Of a stretch of 64,000 nucleotides of DNA, positions 1 through 8,961 are shown in pieces (position 1 is the first letter of the stretch; every line of letters begins with the position of its first letter). A program made the translations under genes and the position numbers. Source of the stretch: Halostella salina (GTDB taxonomy: Archaea; Halobacteriota; Halobacteria; Halobacteriales; Natronoarchaeaceae); contig NZ_RCIH01000003.1 in the NCBI RefSeq assembly GCF_003675855.1, positions 186,001-250,000 of the forward strand. The letters are read 5' to 3'. The notes under the pieces were generated by a model. The model was not told where the DNA came from, did not search any database, and saw nothing but the letters and a program-made list of their open reading frames with translations.

Positions 1-1073
1 ACGGCGCGCTCGATGGCCGCGCCGGCCGCGTAGCCGTCGGCGGTCGCGCTGTGGCGGACGACGACGGGGCGGGCCGACAGCACCGCGCGGCGGACCGCTT
101 CGGCGGCGTCGGCTATCGAGTCCTCCACGACGGCTGCGGGGTCGTCCTCGGCCAGCAGGTCGACCGAATCCGGGCGCGCCCGGTCGGTCATCGCGGCGGC
201 GAGGCGGCCCTCCACCGCGGCGGCGTTCTCGCCGTCGAGAACGGCAAGATCCTCGGTCTCGACCTGCAGTTCGTCGTGGCGCAGTTCCACCTCGCCGTCG
301 AGGCGGACGAAGTCGTCGATCGCGACCTCGGGGTACGCGCGGACGCCGGCCTCCACGAACGCGGCGCACTCGACGGTGCCGGTCTCGTCGCGGAGTTCGA
401 AGATCGTCGGGCCGCCGGTCTGCCGGACGCCCGTCACCTCGCCCTCGATCCGCACGTCGTCGCCCACGCGGTCCGAGAGCGACTCGATCGGGACGCGCTC
501 GGGGTCGGGCTCCTCGGTCGGCTCCGCGGCGGTCTCGTCCGCCGATGCGACGTCGGTCTCGGTCGCTGGTTCCGTCTCCGACTCGGCCTCCGTCTCCTCC
601 TCGACGGCGTCGGTCGTCGTCACGGTACTGGCGCTCGCTGCGGCCGCGCCGCCCCCCGCGGGCTCCGCGGCCGCGTCTTCATTTCCCGACGCGCTCGCCT
701 CCGGGGCGTCCGCGTTCGGGTCGTCGACGAGGGAACCGCGGAACTCGGCCTCGTCCTGCCGGATCGACCAGCCCAGGTCGACGTTGCCGTTGTCGCGCAC
801 GTCCGTCACCTGCACGTAGACGGTGTCGCCGGAGTCCCAGTCGAGCGTGTCGAGTCGCTGGTCGAGTTCGCTCTTGTGGAGCAGGCCGGTGACGCTGTCG
901 CCGATGTCGACGAACACGCCGAACTCGGCGAAGCCGTCGACGGTCCCGCGGTAGTAGCGGCCGGGGGTGAGCTGGTTCGGGTGGTCGCCTCTGAACTCGA
1001 AAACTACGTCTTCCTCGTGGCTGCTGCAGATCCGCCCGTCAGCGGGCGTACCGCAGATGATACAGGTAGCCAT
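1..1073 (-). CDS. RecJ-like DHH-family protein with zinc finger, S1 and OB-fold domains (3' end outside window)
   Basis: Partial gene running off the left edge; 357 codons are visible from the ATG at 1073. The N-terminus has a compact zinc-binding pattern (C4, C7, C16, H19). An S1-type RNA-binding domain follows at about residues 33-105. After an acidic, Ala-rich linker comes an OB-fold of the tRNA-anticodon/RecJ type at about 195-265. The last visible residues (RHSATADGYAAG) match the first motif of DHH phosphoesterases. Haloarchaea carry several such RecJ-like proteins (COG1107 type), thought to be single-strand nucleases or DNA/RNA repair factors. A TTTTAGG element lies about 27 bp before the ATG, so the mRNA is probably leaderless. 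The catalytic Asp and His residues lie outside the window. Confidence 0.8.
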   Translation of the reverse strand, partial: MATCIICGTPADGRICSSHEEDVVFEFRGDHPNQLTPGRYYRGTVDGFAEFGVFVDIGDSVTGLLHKSELDQRLDTLDWDSGDTVYVQVTDVRDNGNVDLGWSIRQDEAEFRGSLVDDPNADAPEASASGNEDAAAEPAGGGAAAASASTVTTTDAVEEETEAESETEPATETDVASADETAAEPTEEPDPERVPIESLSDRVGDDVRIEGEVTGVRQTGGPTIFELRDETGTVECAAFVEAGVRAYPEVAIDDFVRLDGEVELRHDELQVETEDLAVLDGENAAAVEGRLAAAMTDRARPDSVDLLAEDDPAAVVEDSIADAAEAVRRAVLSARPVVVRHSATADGYAAGAAIERA

Positions 1074-1195
1074 TTGCTGGTGATAAATATCCCCGGCCTA
1101 AAACGGTTGTCGAATCGTCCCCGCCGGAACGGCCGTTCGTCGGCCCGAGCCGTGTGGTCACGGAACATACCCGAAGCGGCGACGCGGCCGCGCCG

Positions 1196-1459
1196 TCACT
1201 CGAACACGGGGCTGTCGTCCTCCAGCGCCGCAACGTCGTCGACGAGCGCGCGTACGTCCTCGGGGAACAGGGCGACCTGCACCTCGTTGCCCTCGTCGTC
1301 CTCGAAGACGAGTTTCACGCGCTTGTCACCGAACTCGCGGGCCTCGGCGCGCTCGACGTCGAACAGCTTCGCCTCGGCGGACTTGTTCGACGGCCCGACG
1401 TTTTTCACCGCGCCGTCTTTCAGTTCGACCATGAAGTCATCGATCTGCAGGGTGAGCAC
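1196..1459 (-). CDS. Conserved haloarchaeal hypothetical protein
   Basis: Acidic 87-aa protein of unknown function. The sequence looks like a single small beta-rich domain (IDDFMVELKDG, then KRVKLVFEDDEGNEVQVALF), so a small beta-barrel is possible. The frame is open further upstream to a TTG at 1486. A GTG at 1459 with a TTTTG element about 27 bp upstream fits a leaderless start better; an ATG at 1432 is a third choice. It is divergent from the metallo-hydrolase gene with 84 bp between starts. No catalytic motif is visible. Composition and a clean stop support a real gene. Confidence 0.6.
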   Translation of the reverse strand: MLTLQIDDFMVELKDGAVKNVGPSNKSAEAKLFDVERAEAREFGDKRVKLVFEDDEGNEVQVALFPEDVRALVDDVAALEDDSPVFE

Positions 1460-1543
1460 GGACGGCGGTTCGGCCGGCAGCGGCAAAACGGTACGGCCGT
1501 CGTGCGCCTTTAAGTGTCAGTCGCGCGTACTTCCGCCCGAACC

Positions 1544-2278
1544 ATGGAGCTTACCTGGCACGGTCACTCGACCTGGCGCGTGGAAGTGGGCGACACGACA
1601 CTGCTGATCGACCCCTTCTTCGACAACCCGCACACTGACCTCGACCCGAGCGACGTCGAGACACCGGACTACGTCCTGTTGACGCACGGCCACGCCGACC
1701 ACGTCGGCCACGCCGGCGAGTTCTCGGACGCGACGCTCGTCGCGGTGCCCGAACTCGTCTCCTTCGCCGAGGACGAGTTCGGCTTCGAGGACGCCGTCGG
1801 CGGGATGGGGATGAACCTCGGCGGCACCGTCGAGTGCGGCGACGCCTACGTGACGATGCACCGCGCGGACCACACCAACGGCATCAACACCGGCTACGAG
1901 TACTCCGCCGGGCCGCCGGCCGGGTTCGTCGTTTCGGACACGAAGCCGACGCAGGTGTCCGACGAGGAGAGCGAGACGTTCTACCACGCCGGCGACACGG
2001 GGCTGATGACGGAGATGCGTGACGTGATCGGTCCACATCTCGAACCCGACGCCGCCGCCGTGCCGGCCGGCGACCACTTCACGATGGGCCCGATGCAGGC
2101 CGCCATCGCGGTCGACTGGCTCGACGTCGACCACGCGTTCCCGATGCACTACGACACGTTCCCGCCGATCGAGATCGACACGGACGACTTCGTCAATGAG
2201 GTCAGGGGGACCGGGAGCGACGCCGAGGTCCACGTGCTCGACGGCGACGAGACGTTCGACCTGACCGAAGGCTACTGA
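1544..2278 (+). CDS. Metal-dependent hydrolase, metallo-beta-lactamase superfamily (UPF0173-like)
   Basis: A 244-aa metallo-beta-lactamase-fold hydrolase. The metal ligand signature [11 protein letters not shown] (HxHxDH) is intact near residues 50-60. Further ligands are visible at MHRADHTNG, at [10 protein letters not shown] (the Asp of strand 9) and at [11 protein letters not shown]. This arrangement is typical of the UPF0173/YtkL group of predicted metal-dependent hydrolases, whose physiological substrate is not established. The ATG at 1544 is preferred over the upstream GTG at 1514, because a TTTAAG element at about 1509-1514 lies at TATA distance and homologues begin with a strand such as MELTWHGHS. 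The protein should be cytoplasmic, since there is no signal peptide. Confidence 0.85.
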   Translation: MELTWHGHSTWRVEVGDTTLLIDPFFDNPHTDLDPSDVETPDYVLLTHGHADHVGHAGEFSDATLVAVPELVSFAEDEFGFEDAVGGMGMNLGGTVECGDAYVTMHRADHTNGINTGYEYSAGPPAGFVVSDTKPTQVSDEESETFYHAGDTGLMTEMRDVIGPHLEPDAAAVPAGDHFTMGPMQAAIAVDWLDVDHAFPMHYDTFPPIEIDTDDFVNEVRGTGSDAEVHVLDGDETFDLTEGY

Positions 2279-2404
2279 CGGCACCGCGTCCGACCCACGA
2301 GACCGGGACCGTCCCCTCGAACTACTCGTTTTTCGCCCGCGACCGTGGCCGAACGTTCCGGAGCAACAACGCTTACGCCGCCGGCCGTCGATACACCGGA
2401 CGCA

Positions 2405-2788
2405 ATGGCAAAGGAAGTCCACAGCGTCTCCGAGGAGGGGTTCAGCACGACGAGCCAGATCCGCGAGTTCGAGACCACGATCGACGCCGAGGGCGAGGAA
2501 GCGCCCGACACGCTCGAAGCGCTGCTCGCCGCGTACGCCGCCTGTTACGTGCCCGCGCTCCGCGTCGGCGCACAGCAGCGCGACGCCGGCGACCTCGGCC
2601 GGATCGAGATCGACGCGACCGGCGAACTGAACGACGACGACAAACTGGAGTCGGTCAGCTTCGCCGTCTCGACGGACGCCGACCTGGACGACGACACGGG
2701 CGCGGCCGTCGCCGAGCGCGCGCACGAACTCTGCAAGGTCGGCGACGCCGTCAAGGAGAGCCTCGTCGCCGACGTGACGTTCGAGTAA
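2405..2788 (+). CDS. OsmC family peroxiredoxin-like protein
   Basis: A 127-aa OsmC/Ohr-type protein. These proteins reduce organic hydroperoxides with two conserved cysteines, here C47 (AAYAACYVPAL) and C110 (AHELCKVGDAV), in the expected contexts. It is shorter than E. coli OsmC but of normal length for the archaeal group. The start at 2405 is the ATG of MAKEVHS; the open frame extends upstream without start-like composition. It stands alone between the metallo-hydrolase and a Gly-rich protein. Thiol-dependent peroxidase activity is inferred from family membership. Confidence 0.85.
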   Translation: MAKEVHSVSEEGFSTTSQIREFETTIDAEGEEAPDTLEALLAAYAACYVPALRVGAQQRDAGDLGRIEIDATGELNDDDKLESVSFAVSTDADLDDDTGAAVAERAHELCKVGDAVKESLVADVTFE

Positions 2789-2858
2789 CGGACGCGTCGG
2801 CCGACCCGAACGTTCGGCGAGGGGAAACCATTTGTCCGTTCTCCCCTAACCGGGGGGT

Positions 2859-3320
2859 ATGACCGACAGCGAGTGGACCGACCGCATCGTGGGGGACCGC
2901 ATGACGGTCGACCAGGAGTTCTCGACGCAGGTGCGGAACTCGCAGTTCTCGAACCAGGAGTGGGGGATGATCATGACCGCCGTCGAACTTGAGATCGAGG
3001 ACGCCGACGACCCCGACGCCGCTCGCATCGTCGCGGACACGAGCAAGATCGACCAGGTGCTCCCCGCCATCGACGAGTCCCGGTCGCAGATGAACCAGAT
3101 GGGTGGGGCCGGCGGCGGTGGCTCCGGGTCGTCCGGCGGCGGGATCGTCGACGGGATCAAGGACGCGCTCGGTCTCGGTGGCGGCGGTGGCGGTGACGAT
3201 GGCGACGACGGCCGGGAACGGGCGGCGGCGTCGCTCGCGCAGGCGTACGCCGAGGAGCTACAGTCCCACCTCGAACAGAAGGGCAAGTGGGAACAGATCC
3301 GGACGGTCGCCCAGGGCTAG
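2859..3320 (+). CDS. Conserved haloarchaeal protein with Gly-rich linker (DUF5799-like)
   Basis: A 153-aa protein of unknown function. An N-terminal conserved part (residues 1-85, beginning MTDSEWTDRIVGDRM) is joined to a C-terminal helix (about 120-153) by a linker made almost entirely of Gly, Ser and Asp. Such linkers are common in halophile proteins with two independent modules. I recall a haloarchaeal domain of unknown function (DUF5799) with this N-terminus but cannot confirm the assignment here. There are no transmembrane segments and no catalytic motif. The ATG follows a promoter-like intergenic stretch. Confidence 0.7.
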   Translation: MTDSEWTDRIVGDRMTVDQEFSTQVRNSQFSNQEWGMIMTAVELEIEDADDPDAARIVADTSKIDQVLPAIDESRSQMNQMGGAGGGGSGSSGGGIVDGIKDALGLGGGGGGDDGDDGRERAAASLAQAYAEELQSHLEQKGKWEQIRTVAQG

Positions 3321-3349
3321 CCCGGCTGCCGGAGCCGGGCGGGAACCGG

Positions 3350-3496
3350 TCACCCGTCGCCGGAGTGGAACAGCGTCAGCTCCTCGGCCTGATAGATGTT
3401 GATGAGTTCGTTGACAAGTTCGTCGTACGACTCGTCGTCGATGCGGAGGCTGTCGAGGCGCTCGATCGTCTCTTCGTCCAGTTGAACCTGCGGCAT
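3350..3496 (-). CDS. Small conserved haloarchaeal protein, 48 aa
   Basis: A short acidic protein starting MPQVQLDEETIERLDSLR. The pattern (a strand, then a helix rich in Glu and Leu, then DESYDELVNELINIY) resembles the ribbon-helix-helix or antitoxin-like small proteins common in haloarchaea, where near-identical sequences recur. The start ATG at 3496 and the TGA at 3350 give exactly 49 codons. It sits between the Gly-rich protein gene and tatA, on the same strand as tatA. DNA binding would be inference only. Confidence 0.65.
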   Translation of the reverse strand: MPQVQLDEETIERLDSLRIDDESYDELVNELINIYQAEELTLFHSGDG

Positions 3497-3568
3497 ACGT
3501 GAGCCATGACCGCCGACGGGCTTAAACCTGAGCCGTCGCGGCCACGGTCTCTGGTGGTCACCCCGCGC

Positions 3569-3766
3569 TCACTCCTCGTCGCGAAGCTCTTCGAGTTCCT
3601 GCCGGGTCTTCTCGCGCCCCTTCCGGAACTCGCCGATCGCCTCGCCCGAGGACCGGGCGAGCTTCGGGATCTTCTGTGCGCCGAACAGGAGGCCGACGAG
3701 CAACAGGATCGCCACGAGTTCGACGCCGCCGGGCGCGGCAAACAGCGGTGTCGCAACTCCTGACAT
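3569..3766 (-). CDS. tatA: Sec-independent (twin-arginine) translocase subunit TatA/E
   Basis: A 65-aa TatA-type protein. It has a single transmembrane helix at about residues 15-31 (VELVAILLLVGLLFGAQKIP). The signature FG-x-x-K-(I/L)-P hinge follows, then an amphipathic helix (LARSSGEAIGEFRKGREK) and a charged tail. TatA oligomers form the membrane passage for folded proteins with RR signal peptides. Haloarchaea export most secreted proteins by this route. The ATG at 3766 is chosen; a GTG at 3778 is in frame. An A-rich TATA-like element lies near 3800-3806. TatA and TatE cannot be told apart from sequence alone. Confidence 0.9.
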   Translation of the reverse strand: MSGVATPLFAAPGGVELVAILLLVGLLFGAQKIPKLARSSGEAIGEFRKGREKTRQELEELRDEE

Positions 3767-3853
3767 AGTTGCACCCACACGGCAGTACGGCGCGTCGGAA
3801 GTTGTATTTTCCGCCTGACGGGGCGGTGGTGTCGGCCCGATTCGCGGGCGGCC

Positions 3854-4834
3854 TTACAGCGCGTCGACGACCGCCTCGGTGACGTCCTCCGTCGTCGCGT
3901 CGCCGCCCAGGTCGGGCGTCCGGGGGCCTGCGTCGAGCACGTCCTCGACGGCAGCGCGAACGCGCGCAGCTTCGTCGCTGTGGCCGAGGTGGTCGAGCAG
4001 CATCGCGGCCGAGAGGATCATCGCGGTCGGGTTGGCGACCCCCTCGCCGGCGATGTCCGGCGCGGAGCCGTGGACCGGCTCGAACAGCGCGTTCTCCCGG
4101 CCGACGTTGGCCGAGGGGAGCAGGCCGAGCCCGCCGACGAGCCCCGCAGCGAGGTCCGACAGCATGTCGCCCGCGAGGTTCGGGCAGATGACGACGCCGT
4201 ACTCCTCGGGCCGCATCACGAGATGCATCGCCAGCGCGTCCATCAGCGCGGTGTCGTAGTCGGCGTCGCGGGCGTCGCCGACCGCCTCAGCCGCCGCCAG
4301 GAACTCGCCGTCCGTCGTCCGCATCACGTTGGCCTTGTGGGCGATCGTCACGTCGTCGTAGCCGTTCTCGGCGGCGTAGTCGAAGCCGAACTCGGCGATG
4401 TCCCGGGAGGCGTCCTCGGTGATCACGCGGGTGAGCGTCGTCACGCCGTCGGTTATCTCGGACTCGATGCCCGAGTAGACGCCCTCGGTGTTCTCCCGGA
4501 TGAACACGAGGTCGGTGTCGGGCTGGACCGCGTCGAGGCCGGGGTAGGACCGCGCCGGGCGGACGTTGGCGAACGAGCCGACGACCTCCCGGAGGGGGAG
4601 GATCACGTCGGCGGCCGTCTCGCCGGCCGCGCCGAACAGCGTCGCGTCGGCGTCGGCCGCGAGGTCGCGCGTCGCCTGGGGCAGCGCCTCGCCGGTTTCC
4701 GCCTTCACTGCGTCGCCCGCCTCGCCCTCGACGAACTCGAAGTCGGGGTCCAGCGCCGCCAGCACGTCGACTGCTGCGGGCGTCACTTCCTGTCCGATGC
4801 CGTCGCCGGGGATGACGGCGATCTGGTGGGTCAT
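3854..4834 (-). CDS. leuB: 3-isopropylmalate dehydrogenase
   Basis: A 326-aa isopropylmalate/isocitrate dehydrogenase family protein ([15 protein letters not shown] at the N-terminus; [42 protein letters not shown]). In leucine synthesis it oxidatively decarboxylates 3-isopropylmalate to 2-ketoisocaproate using NAD. The short length and operon position favour LeuB over isocitrate dehydrogenase. It is the last gene of the ilv-leu run on the minus strand, 127 bp after leuD. That gap contains an insertion-element-like hairpin, so leuB may be transcribed less tightly with the rest. Confidence 0.92.
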   Translation of the reverse strand: MTHQIAVIPGDGIGQEVTPAAVDVLAALDPDFEFVEGEAGDAVKAETGEALPQATRDLAADADATLFGAAGETAADVILPLREVVGSFANVRPARSYPGLDAVQPDTDLVFIRENTEGVYSGIESEITDGVTTLTRVITEDASRDIAEFGFDYAAENGYDDVTIAHKANVMRTTDGEFLAAAEAVGDARDADYDTALMDALAMHLVMRPEEYGVVICPNLAGDMLSDLAAGLVGGLGLLPSANVGRENALFEPVHGSAPDIAGEGVANPTAMILSAAMLLDHLGHSDEAARVRAAVEDVLDAGPRTPDLGGDATTEDVTEAVVDAL

Positions 4835-4885
4835 TGCTCTCCCTGACGCGTCGGTGGTTGGAAAGGGATTCGGTTACGGAAAATC

Positions 4886-4925
4886 AAGGAGAAAGCCCCG
4901 CGCTTCAGGGCGGGGAGGATGTCAA
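4886..4925 (+). mobile_element. Orphan IS200/IS605 (IS1341-type) right-end hairpin, omega-RNA-like remnant
   Basis: The stem CCCCGC / GCGGGG with an 8-nt loop is followed by GGAGGATGTCAA. In haloarchaea this arrangement is familiar as the 3' end of tnpB-carrying IS1341-type elements, where it forms the scaffold end of the omega RNA. No tnpB or tnpA is present nearby, so this is a scar or a minimal remnant. It lies in the leuD-leuB gap on the strand opposite to the operon. The assignment rests on recalled motif similarity rather than an alignment. Confidence 0.5.
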
Positions 4926-4961
4926 GGCAGGTGTCTCGAAGGACGGTTCGGCGAACGCGTG

Positions 4962-5588
4962 TCAGACCCGCTTGCCGTCCTCGACGTACGGGAGGCTCTC
5001 GGCCGTCTCGCGGATCGCCGCCTCGTTCGACTTCATCAGCGCGGTGGTGTCCCAGACGCCGTCGACCAGGGCCTTTCGCTGGGCGTCGTCGACGGTGACG
5101 TCGACGGTCTGACCGCCGTACGTGACCGTCTCGGCCTCCACGTCGAGGTCGATGTCGCCGTCGGGGTTCGCGTCGACCCAGTCCTGTAGCGTTTCGATCG
5201 TTTCGCTGTCGGCCGTGACCGTGGGGATGCCGAGCGCGAGACAGTTGCCCGCGAAGATCTCCGCGAACGACTCGCCGATGATTGCGTCGATGCCCCAGCG
5301 CATCAGCGCCTGCGGGGCGTGCTCGCGCGAGGAGCCACAGCCGAAGTTCGCGTTGACGACCATCACCGAGGAGTCTTTGAACCGGTTCTCGTTGAACGGG
5401 TGGTCCTTCGGATTGTCGTCGTCGTCGAAGCGCAGGTCGAAGAAGGAGAACTGGCCCAGTCCGTCGAACGTGACGACCTTCATGAACCGCGCCGGGATGA
5501 TCTGGTCGGTGTCGATGTCGTTGCCGCGGATCGGCACGCCGGAGCCGGAGACGTGGGTCACCTCGGGGATCTCGACCTCGTCGGTCAT
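4962..5588 (-). CDS. leuD: 3-isopropylmalate dehydratase small subunit
   Basis: A 208-aa swivelling-domain subunit. It contains [15 protein letters not shown] and the substrate-loop motif [16 protein letters not shown]. Paired with LeuC it isomerises 2-isopropylmalate to 3-isopropylmalate in leucine synthesis. The start codon overlaps the leuC stop (ATGA, 5585-5588), which suggests translational coupling that would keep the two subunits at equal levels. Its length is normal for the family. Confidence 0.93.
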   Translation of the reverse strand: MTDEVEIPEVTHVSGSGVPIRGNDIDTDQIIPARFMKVVTFDGLGQFSFFDLRFDDDDNPKDHPFNENRFKDSSVMVVNANFGCGSSREHAPQALMRWGIDAIIGESFAEIFAGNCLALGIPTVTADSETIETLQDWVDANPDGDIDLDVEAETVTYGGQTVDVTVDDAQRKALVDGVWDTTALMKSNEAAIRETAESLPYVEDGKRV

Positions 5589-7003
5589 GCGGAAGTCACC
5601 TCCTTCAGTTCGCGCACGTCAGTGACCTCGCCGTTGACCGCCGCCGCGACGACCATCCGGGGGTTCATCAGGACGGTGCGGCCGTCCTTGCTCCCCTGAC
5701 GGCCGACGAAGTTGCGGTTCGACGACGAGGCACAGGCCTCGTCGCCCTCCAGCTGGTCCTCGTTCATCCCGAGGCACATCGAACAGCCGGCGTTGCGCCA
5801 CTCGAAACCGGCGGCTTCGAAGATGTCCTTGAGTCCTTCCTCCTCGGCGGCTTTCTGCACGCGCTGGCTGCCGGGGACGACCATCGCGCGGACGTCGTCG
5901 TGGACCTCGCGGCCCTCGACGATGCGCGCTGCGCGGCGCAGGTCGGGCAGACGGGCGTTCGTACATGAGCCGAGGAAGGCCACGTCGATGTCGTACCCTT
6001 CCATCGTGTCGCCCGGTTCGACGCGCATGTGCTCCTGCGCGCGTCGGGCGGTGTCCTGCTTCTCCTCGGGGAGCGCCTCGGGTTCGGGGATGGGTTCGGT
6101 CACGCCGACGCCCTGGCCGGGGGTCGTGCCCCACGTGACGACCGGTTCGAGCTCCGACCCGTCGATGGTGACCACGTCGTCGTACTCGGCGTCCTCGTCC
6201 GATCTGATGGACTCCCAGTACTCCTTTCGCTCCTCGAACGCCTCGCCCTCTGGGATCTCGTCGCGGCCTTCGAGCCACTCGTACGTGGTTTCGTCGGGGT
6301 TGACGTAGCCCGCGCGAGCGCCGCCCTCGATGGACATGTTGCAGATCGACATCCGCCCCTCCATGTCGAGGTTCTCGATGGCCTCGCCGGCGTACTCGTA
6401 CACGTAGCCGACGCCGCCCTCGGTGCCGAGGCGGCGGATGATCTCCAGAATGATGTCCTTCGCTTCGACGCCGGCCGGCAGTTCGCCGGTGACCTCGATC
6501 TTCCGGACCTTCTGTTTCTCCATCGCGACCGTGCCGGTCGCGAGCACGTCCCGGATCTGCGACGTGCCGATCCCGAACGCGAGCGCGCCGAACGCGCCGT
6601 GGGTCGAGGTGTGGCTGTCACCACAGACGATGGTCGTCCCGGGCTGGGTGAGCCCCTGCTCCGGGCCGATGACGTGGACGATGCCCTGGTCGCCCGTCGT
6701 CGGGTCCGAGAACTCGATGCCGGCCTCGCGGACGTTCTCCTCCAGTTCGGCCATCATCTCCTCGGCGGAGTCGTCGCCGTACGGCCGGGACTGGTCGGCC
6801 GTCGGGACGATGTGGTCGACCGTCGCGTGGGTCAGGTCCGGGTACGCGACCTCCAGGTCGCGCTCGCGGAGCATCCCGAACGCCTGCGGGCTGGTCACCT
6901 CGTGGATGAGGTGGAGACCGACGAACAGCTGGTCCTGTCCAGTCGGTAGCTCCGTCACCTTGTGCTCGTCCCAGACCTTGTCGTACAGCGTGCCCTGGCT
7001 CAT
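5585..7003 (-). CDS. leuC: 3-isopropylmalate dehydratase large subunit
   Basis: A 472-aa aconitase-family catalytic subunit. The 4Fe-4S ligands are visible: Cys in [11 protein letters not shown] and the pair in [34 protein letters not shown] is also present. With LeuD it forms the isopropylmalate isomerase. The ATG at 7003 overlaps the stop of the upstream 82-aa gene (ATGA), and its own stop overlaps leuD. The bacterial-type two-subunit form and length agree with LeuC rather than aconitase. Confidence 0.94.
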   Translation of the reverse strand: MSQGTLYDKVWDEHKVTELPTGQDQLFVGLHLIHEVTSPQAFGMLRERDLEVAYPDLTHATVDHIVPTADQSRPYGDDSAEEMMAELEENVREAGIEFSDPTTGDQGIVHVIGPEQGLTQPGTTIVCGDSHTSTHGAFGALAFGIGTSQIRDVLATGTVAMEKQKVRKIEVTGELPAGVEAKDIILEIIRRLGTEGGVGYVYEYAGEAIENLDMEGRMSICNMSIEGGARAGYVNPDETTYEWLEGRDEIPEGEAFEERKEYWESIRSDEDAEYDDVVTIDGSELEPVVTWGTTPGQGVGVTEPIPEPEALPEEKQDTARRAQEHMRVEPGDTMEGYDIDVAFLGSCTNARLPDLRRAARIVEGREVHDDVRAMVVPGSQRVQKAAEEEGLKDIFEAAGFEWRNAGCSMCLGMNEDQLEGDEACASSSNRNFVGRQGSKDGRTVLMNPRMVVAAAVNGEVTDVRELKEVTSA

Positions 7004-7248
7004 CTGTCGGCTACGTCCTCCGACTCCGCGTCGTCGTGTTCGCCGCCGCGCTCGAAGACGCGGTTCGCCCCGTCGCCCTCGGGGGCGTCGTGGCTCACCT
7101 CGCGCATCTCGGCGGTCGGTTCCTCGTCGGACTCCGAAGCGTCATGCTCCCCGCCGTCGGCGACGACGGTTGGACCGCGCTGGAAGATCCGCCCTGTGCT
7201 ACGGTCGTCGTGTGGATGCGTGTGGTCGATCTCTTTCATTTCAGTCAT
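7000..7248 (-). CDS. Unknown 82-aa operon protein with an internal duplication
   Basis: Small, very acidic and His-rich protein between ilvC and leuC, overlapping both (ATGACTGA at ilvC, ATGA at leuC). Two similar halves are visible. [13 protein letters not shown] with GRIFQRG and [13 protein letters not shown] is followed by [13 protein letters not shown] with NRVFERG and [11 protein letters not shown]. No known domain was recognised. The tight coupling on both sides argues that it is translated and connected with branched-chain amino-acid synthesis, for example as an accessory or metal-binding factor, but this is inference. MKEIDHTHP (7239) is an alternative start. Confidence 0.65.
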   Translation of the reverse strand: MTEMKEIDHTHPHDDRSTGRIFQRGPTVVADGGEHDASESDEEPTAEMREVSHDAPEGDGANRVFERGGEHDDAESEDVADR

Positions 7249-8296
7249 CGGCAGTCACCTGTTCTTTGTCGTTCTCGTTCCCCTGTTCCTCCGCCCACGC
7301 GAACAGGTCGCGCAGGCGCTCGCCCACGTCCTCGATCTCGTGGTTCTTCTCGGCCTCCCGGAGCTGGGTGTAGCTCGGGCGGCCGGCCTGGTTCTCCGCG
7401 ATCCACTCCCGGGCGAACTCGCCGTTCTGGACCTGCTCCAGCGTCTCCTCCATGTTCTCCCGGACGCTCTCGTCGACGATCTCGTCGCCCTTGACTAGCC
7501 CGCCGTACTCGGCGGTGTCGGAGACCGAATCCCACATCTCGCCGAGCCCGCCCTCGTACATCAGGTCGACGATGAGTTTCAGCTCGTTCAGGCACTCGAA
7601 GTACGCCGCCTCCGGGCTGTAGCCGTTGTCGACGAGCGTCTCGTAGCCGTGCTTGACCAGCGAGGTGACGCCGCCACAGAGGACGGCCTGCTCGCCGAAC
7701 AGGTCGGACTCGACCTCCTCCTGGAACGTCGTTTCGAGGACGCCCGCCCGGGCACAGCCGATCCCCTGCGCGTAGGCCAGCGCTTCGTCGGTCGCCTCGC
7801 CGGTCGCGTCCTGGTACACCGCCAGCAGCGCCGGGGTGCCCTCGTCCTTCTCGTAGTTGCGGCGGACGAGGTGGCCCGGGCTCTTGGGCGCGACCATCGT
7901 CACGTCCACGTCCTCGGGCGGCTGGATCTGGTTGTAGTGGATGTTGAACCCGTGCGCGAACTGGAGCGTGTCGCCGGGGTCGAGGTTGGGCGCGACCGCG
8001 TTCTCGTACACGTCGGGCTGGACCGTGTCGGGCACCAGCACCGAGACGACGTCGGCCGCCGCGGCGGCCTCGGACGGCGTCGCCACCGTCAGGCCCTCCT
8101 CCTCGGCGGCGGCCCGGGAGGCCGACCCCTCGCGGAGGCCGACGACCACGTCGACCCCGCTCTCGTGGAGGTTGAGCGAGTGGGCGTGGCCCTGGCTGCC
8201 GTAACCCAGGACCGCGACCGTCTTGTCCTCGATGTGCGCGCTGTTCGCGTCGTCCTCGTAATGTACCGTCGTGGTGAACTCGTGTTCGTCTGTCAT
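7241..8296 (-). CDS. ilvC: Ketol-acid reductoisomerase
   Basis: A 351-aa class I ketol-acid reductoisomerase. It converts acetolactate or acetohydroxybutyrate to the dihydroxy acids of valine and isoleucine synthesis. The Rossmann loop [15 protein letters not shown] is near residue 30, and [20 protein letters not shown] carries the family motif. Metal ligand motifs follow: [13 protein letters not shown], then [19 protein letters not shown] with the conserved Glu residues. The basic residue in the beta2-alphaB loop (GLREGSAS) suggests an NADPH preference. The start codon overlaps the stop of a 22-codon mini-ORF. Confidence 0.95.
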   Translation of the reverse strand: MTDEHEFTTTVHYEDDANSAHIEDKTVAVLGYGSQGHAHSLNLHESGVDVVVGLREGSASRAAAEEEGLTVATPSEAAAAADVVSVLVPDTVQPDVYENAVAPNLDPGDTLQFAHGFNIHYNQIQPPEDVDVTMVAPKSPGHLVRRNYEKDEGTPALLAVYQDATGEATDEALAYAQGIGCARAGVLETTFQEEVESDLFGEQAVLCGGVTSLVKHGYETLVDNGYSPEAAYFECLNELKLIVDLMYEGGLGEMWDSVSDTAEYGGLVKGDEIVDESVRENMEETLEQVQNGEFAREWIAENQAGRPSYTQLREAEKNHEIEDVGERLRDLFAWAEEQGNENDKEQVTADD

Positions 8297-8361
8297 CGTG
8301 TCTCCGTTGTCGCGTTCGTCTCGGTCGCGTCGCCGTCGGGCGTCGCGCCGCGTCGGTTCAT
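8293..8361 (-). CDS. 22-codon mini-ORF bridging ilvN and ilvC
   Basis: The 62-bp gap between ilvN and ilvC is filled exactly by an ORF that starts on the ilvN stop (CGATGAAC) and stops on the ilvC start (CGATGACA). Both overlaps are of the ATGA type. The encoded peptide is Thr- and Asp-rich (ends ATTETR). It may act as a translational bridge rather than a functional peptide. Coding status is uncertain because of its size. Confidence 0.35.
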   Translation of the reverse strand: MNRRGATPDGDATETNATTETR

Positions 8362-8948
8362 CGCGTCTCCTCCGCGCCGCGCTCCAGCGCGGCGGTGCCG
8401 GTGCGGACGACCTCCCGGATGTCGAACCGCCGGAAGGTGTCGACCGCGGCGTTTATCTTCTGTCTGCTGCCCGTGATCTCGACGGTGACCGTCTCCTGGC
8501 TGGCGTCGACGGCCTCGCCGCCGTACATCTCCGCGACGGACTGGACCTGGTCGGGGGCGTCGCCGTCGACCTTGATCAGGGCCAGTTCGCGCTGGGACGC
8601 GGACGGGTCCAGCTCCGTCACCGAGATGACCGGGATGAGCTTTTCGAGCTGTTTCTTGGCCTGTTCGACGCCCGGGTCCGGCTCCTCGATGACGAGGGTG
8701 ATCCGGGCGCGGTTCTCGTCCTCCGTCGGCCCGACGGTGAGGCTCTCGATGTTGAACTGCCGCCGGGAGAACAGCCCCGAGACGGCCGCCAGCACGCCGG
8801 GCTCGTGTTTGACCGTCGCCGACAGCACCGCGCGCCGCGGCTCCGGCTCCGCCTCGACTTCGGGGTCGATGCGGACGCCCTGCGAGTTGCGCCGTCCGTC
8901 GGGGTGTGGTCGCTCGTCCGGTGCCGCGCCGGGAAGTCCTCCTGTCAT
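8358..8948 (-). CDS. ilvN: Acetolactate synthase small (regulatory) subunit
   Basis: A 196-aa regulatory subunit. It has an N-terminal ACT domain at about residues 40-110 ([34 protein letters not shown]) and the second IlvN domain to about residue 190 ([26 protein letters not shown]). It binds the IlvB catalytic subunit and confers valine feedback inhibition in characterised homologues. An extended, Pro- and Arg-rich N-terminus precedes the ACT domain. A GGAGG lies about 8 nt before the ATG, one of the few clear Shine-Dalgarno sites here. The gene is 13 bp after ilvB. Confidence 0.94.
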   Translation of the reverse strand: MTGGLPGAAPDERPHPDGRRNSQGVRIDPEVEAEPEPRRAVLSATVKHEPGVLAAVSGLFSRRQFNIESLTVGPTEDENRARITLVIEEPDPGVEQAKKQLEKLIPVISVTELDPSASQRELALIKVDGDAPDQVQSVAEMYGGEAVDASQETVTVEITGSRQKINAAVDTFRRFDIREVVRTGTAALERGAEETR

Positions 8949-8961
8949 GCTTTGTCCTCCA

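Noticed and set aside
3100-3215. Gly-codon-rich tract as a DNA repeat element
   Set aside because: It encodes the flexible Gly/Asp linker of the protein at 2859-3320 and has no regular repeat unit.
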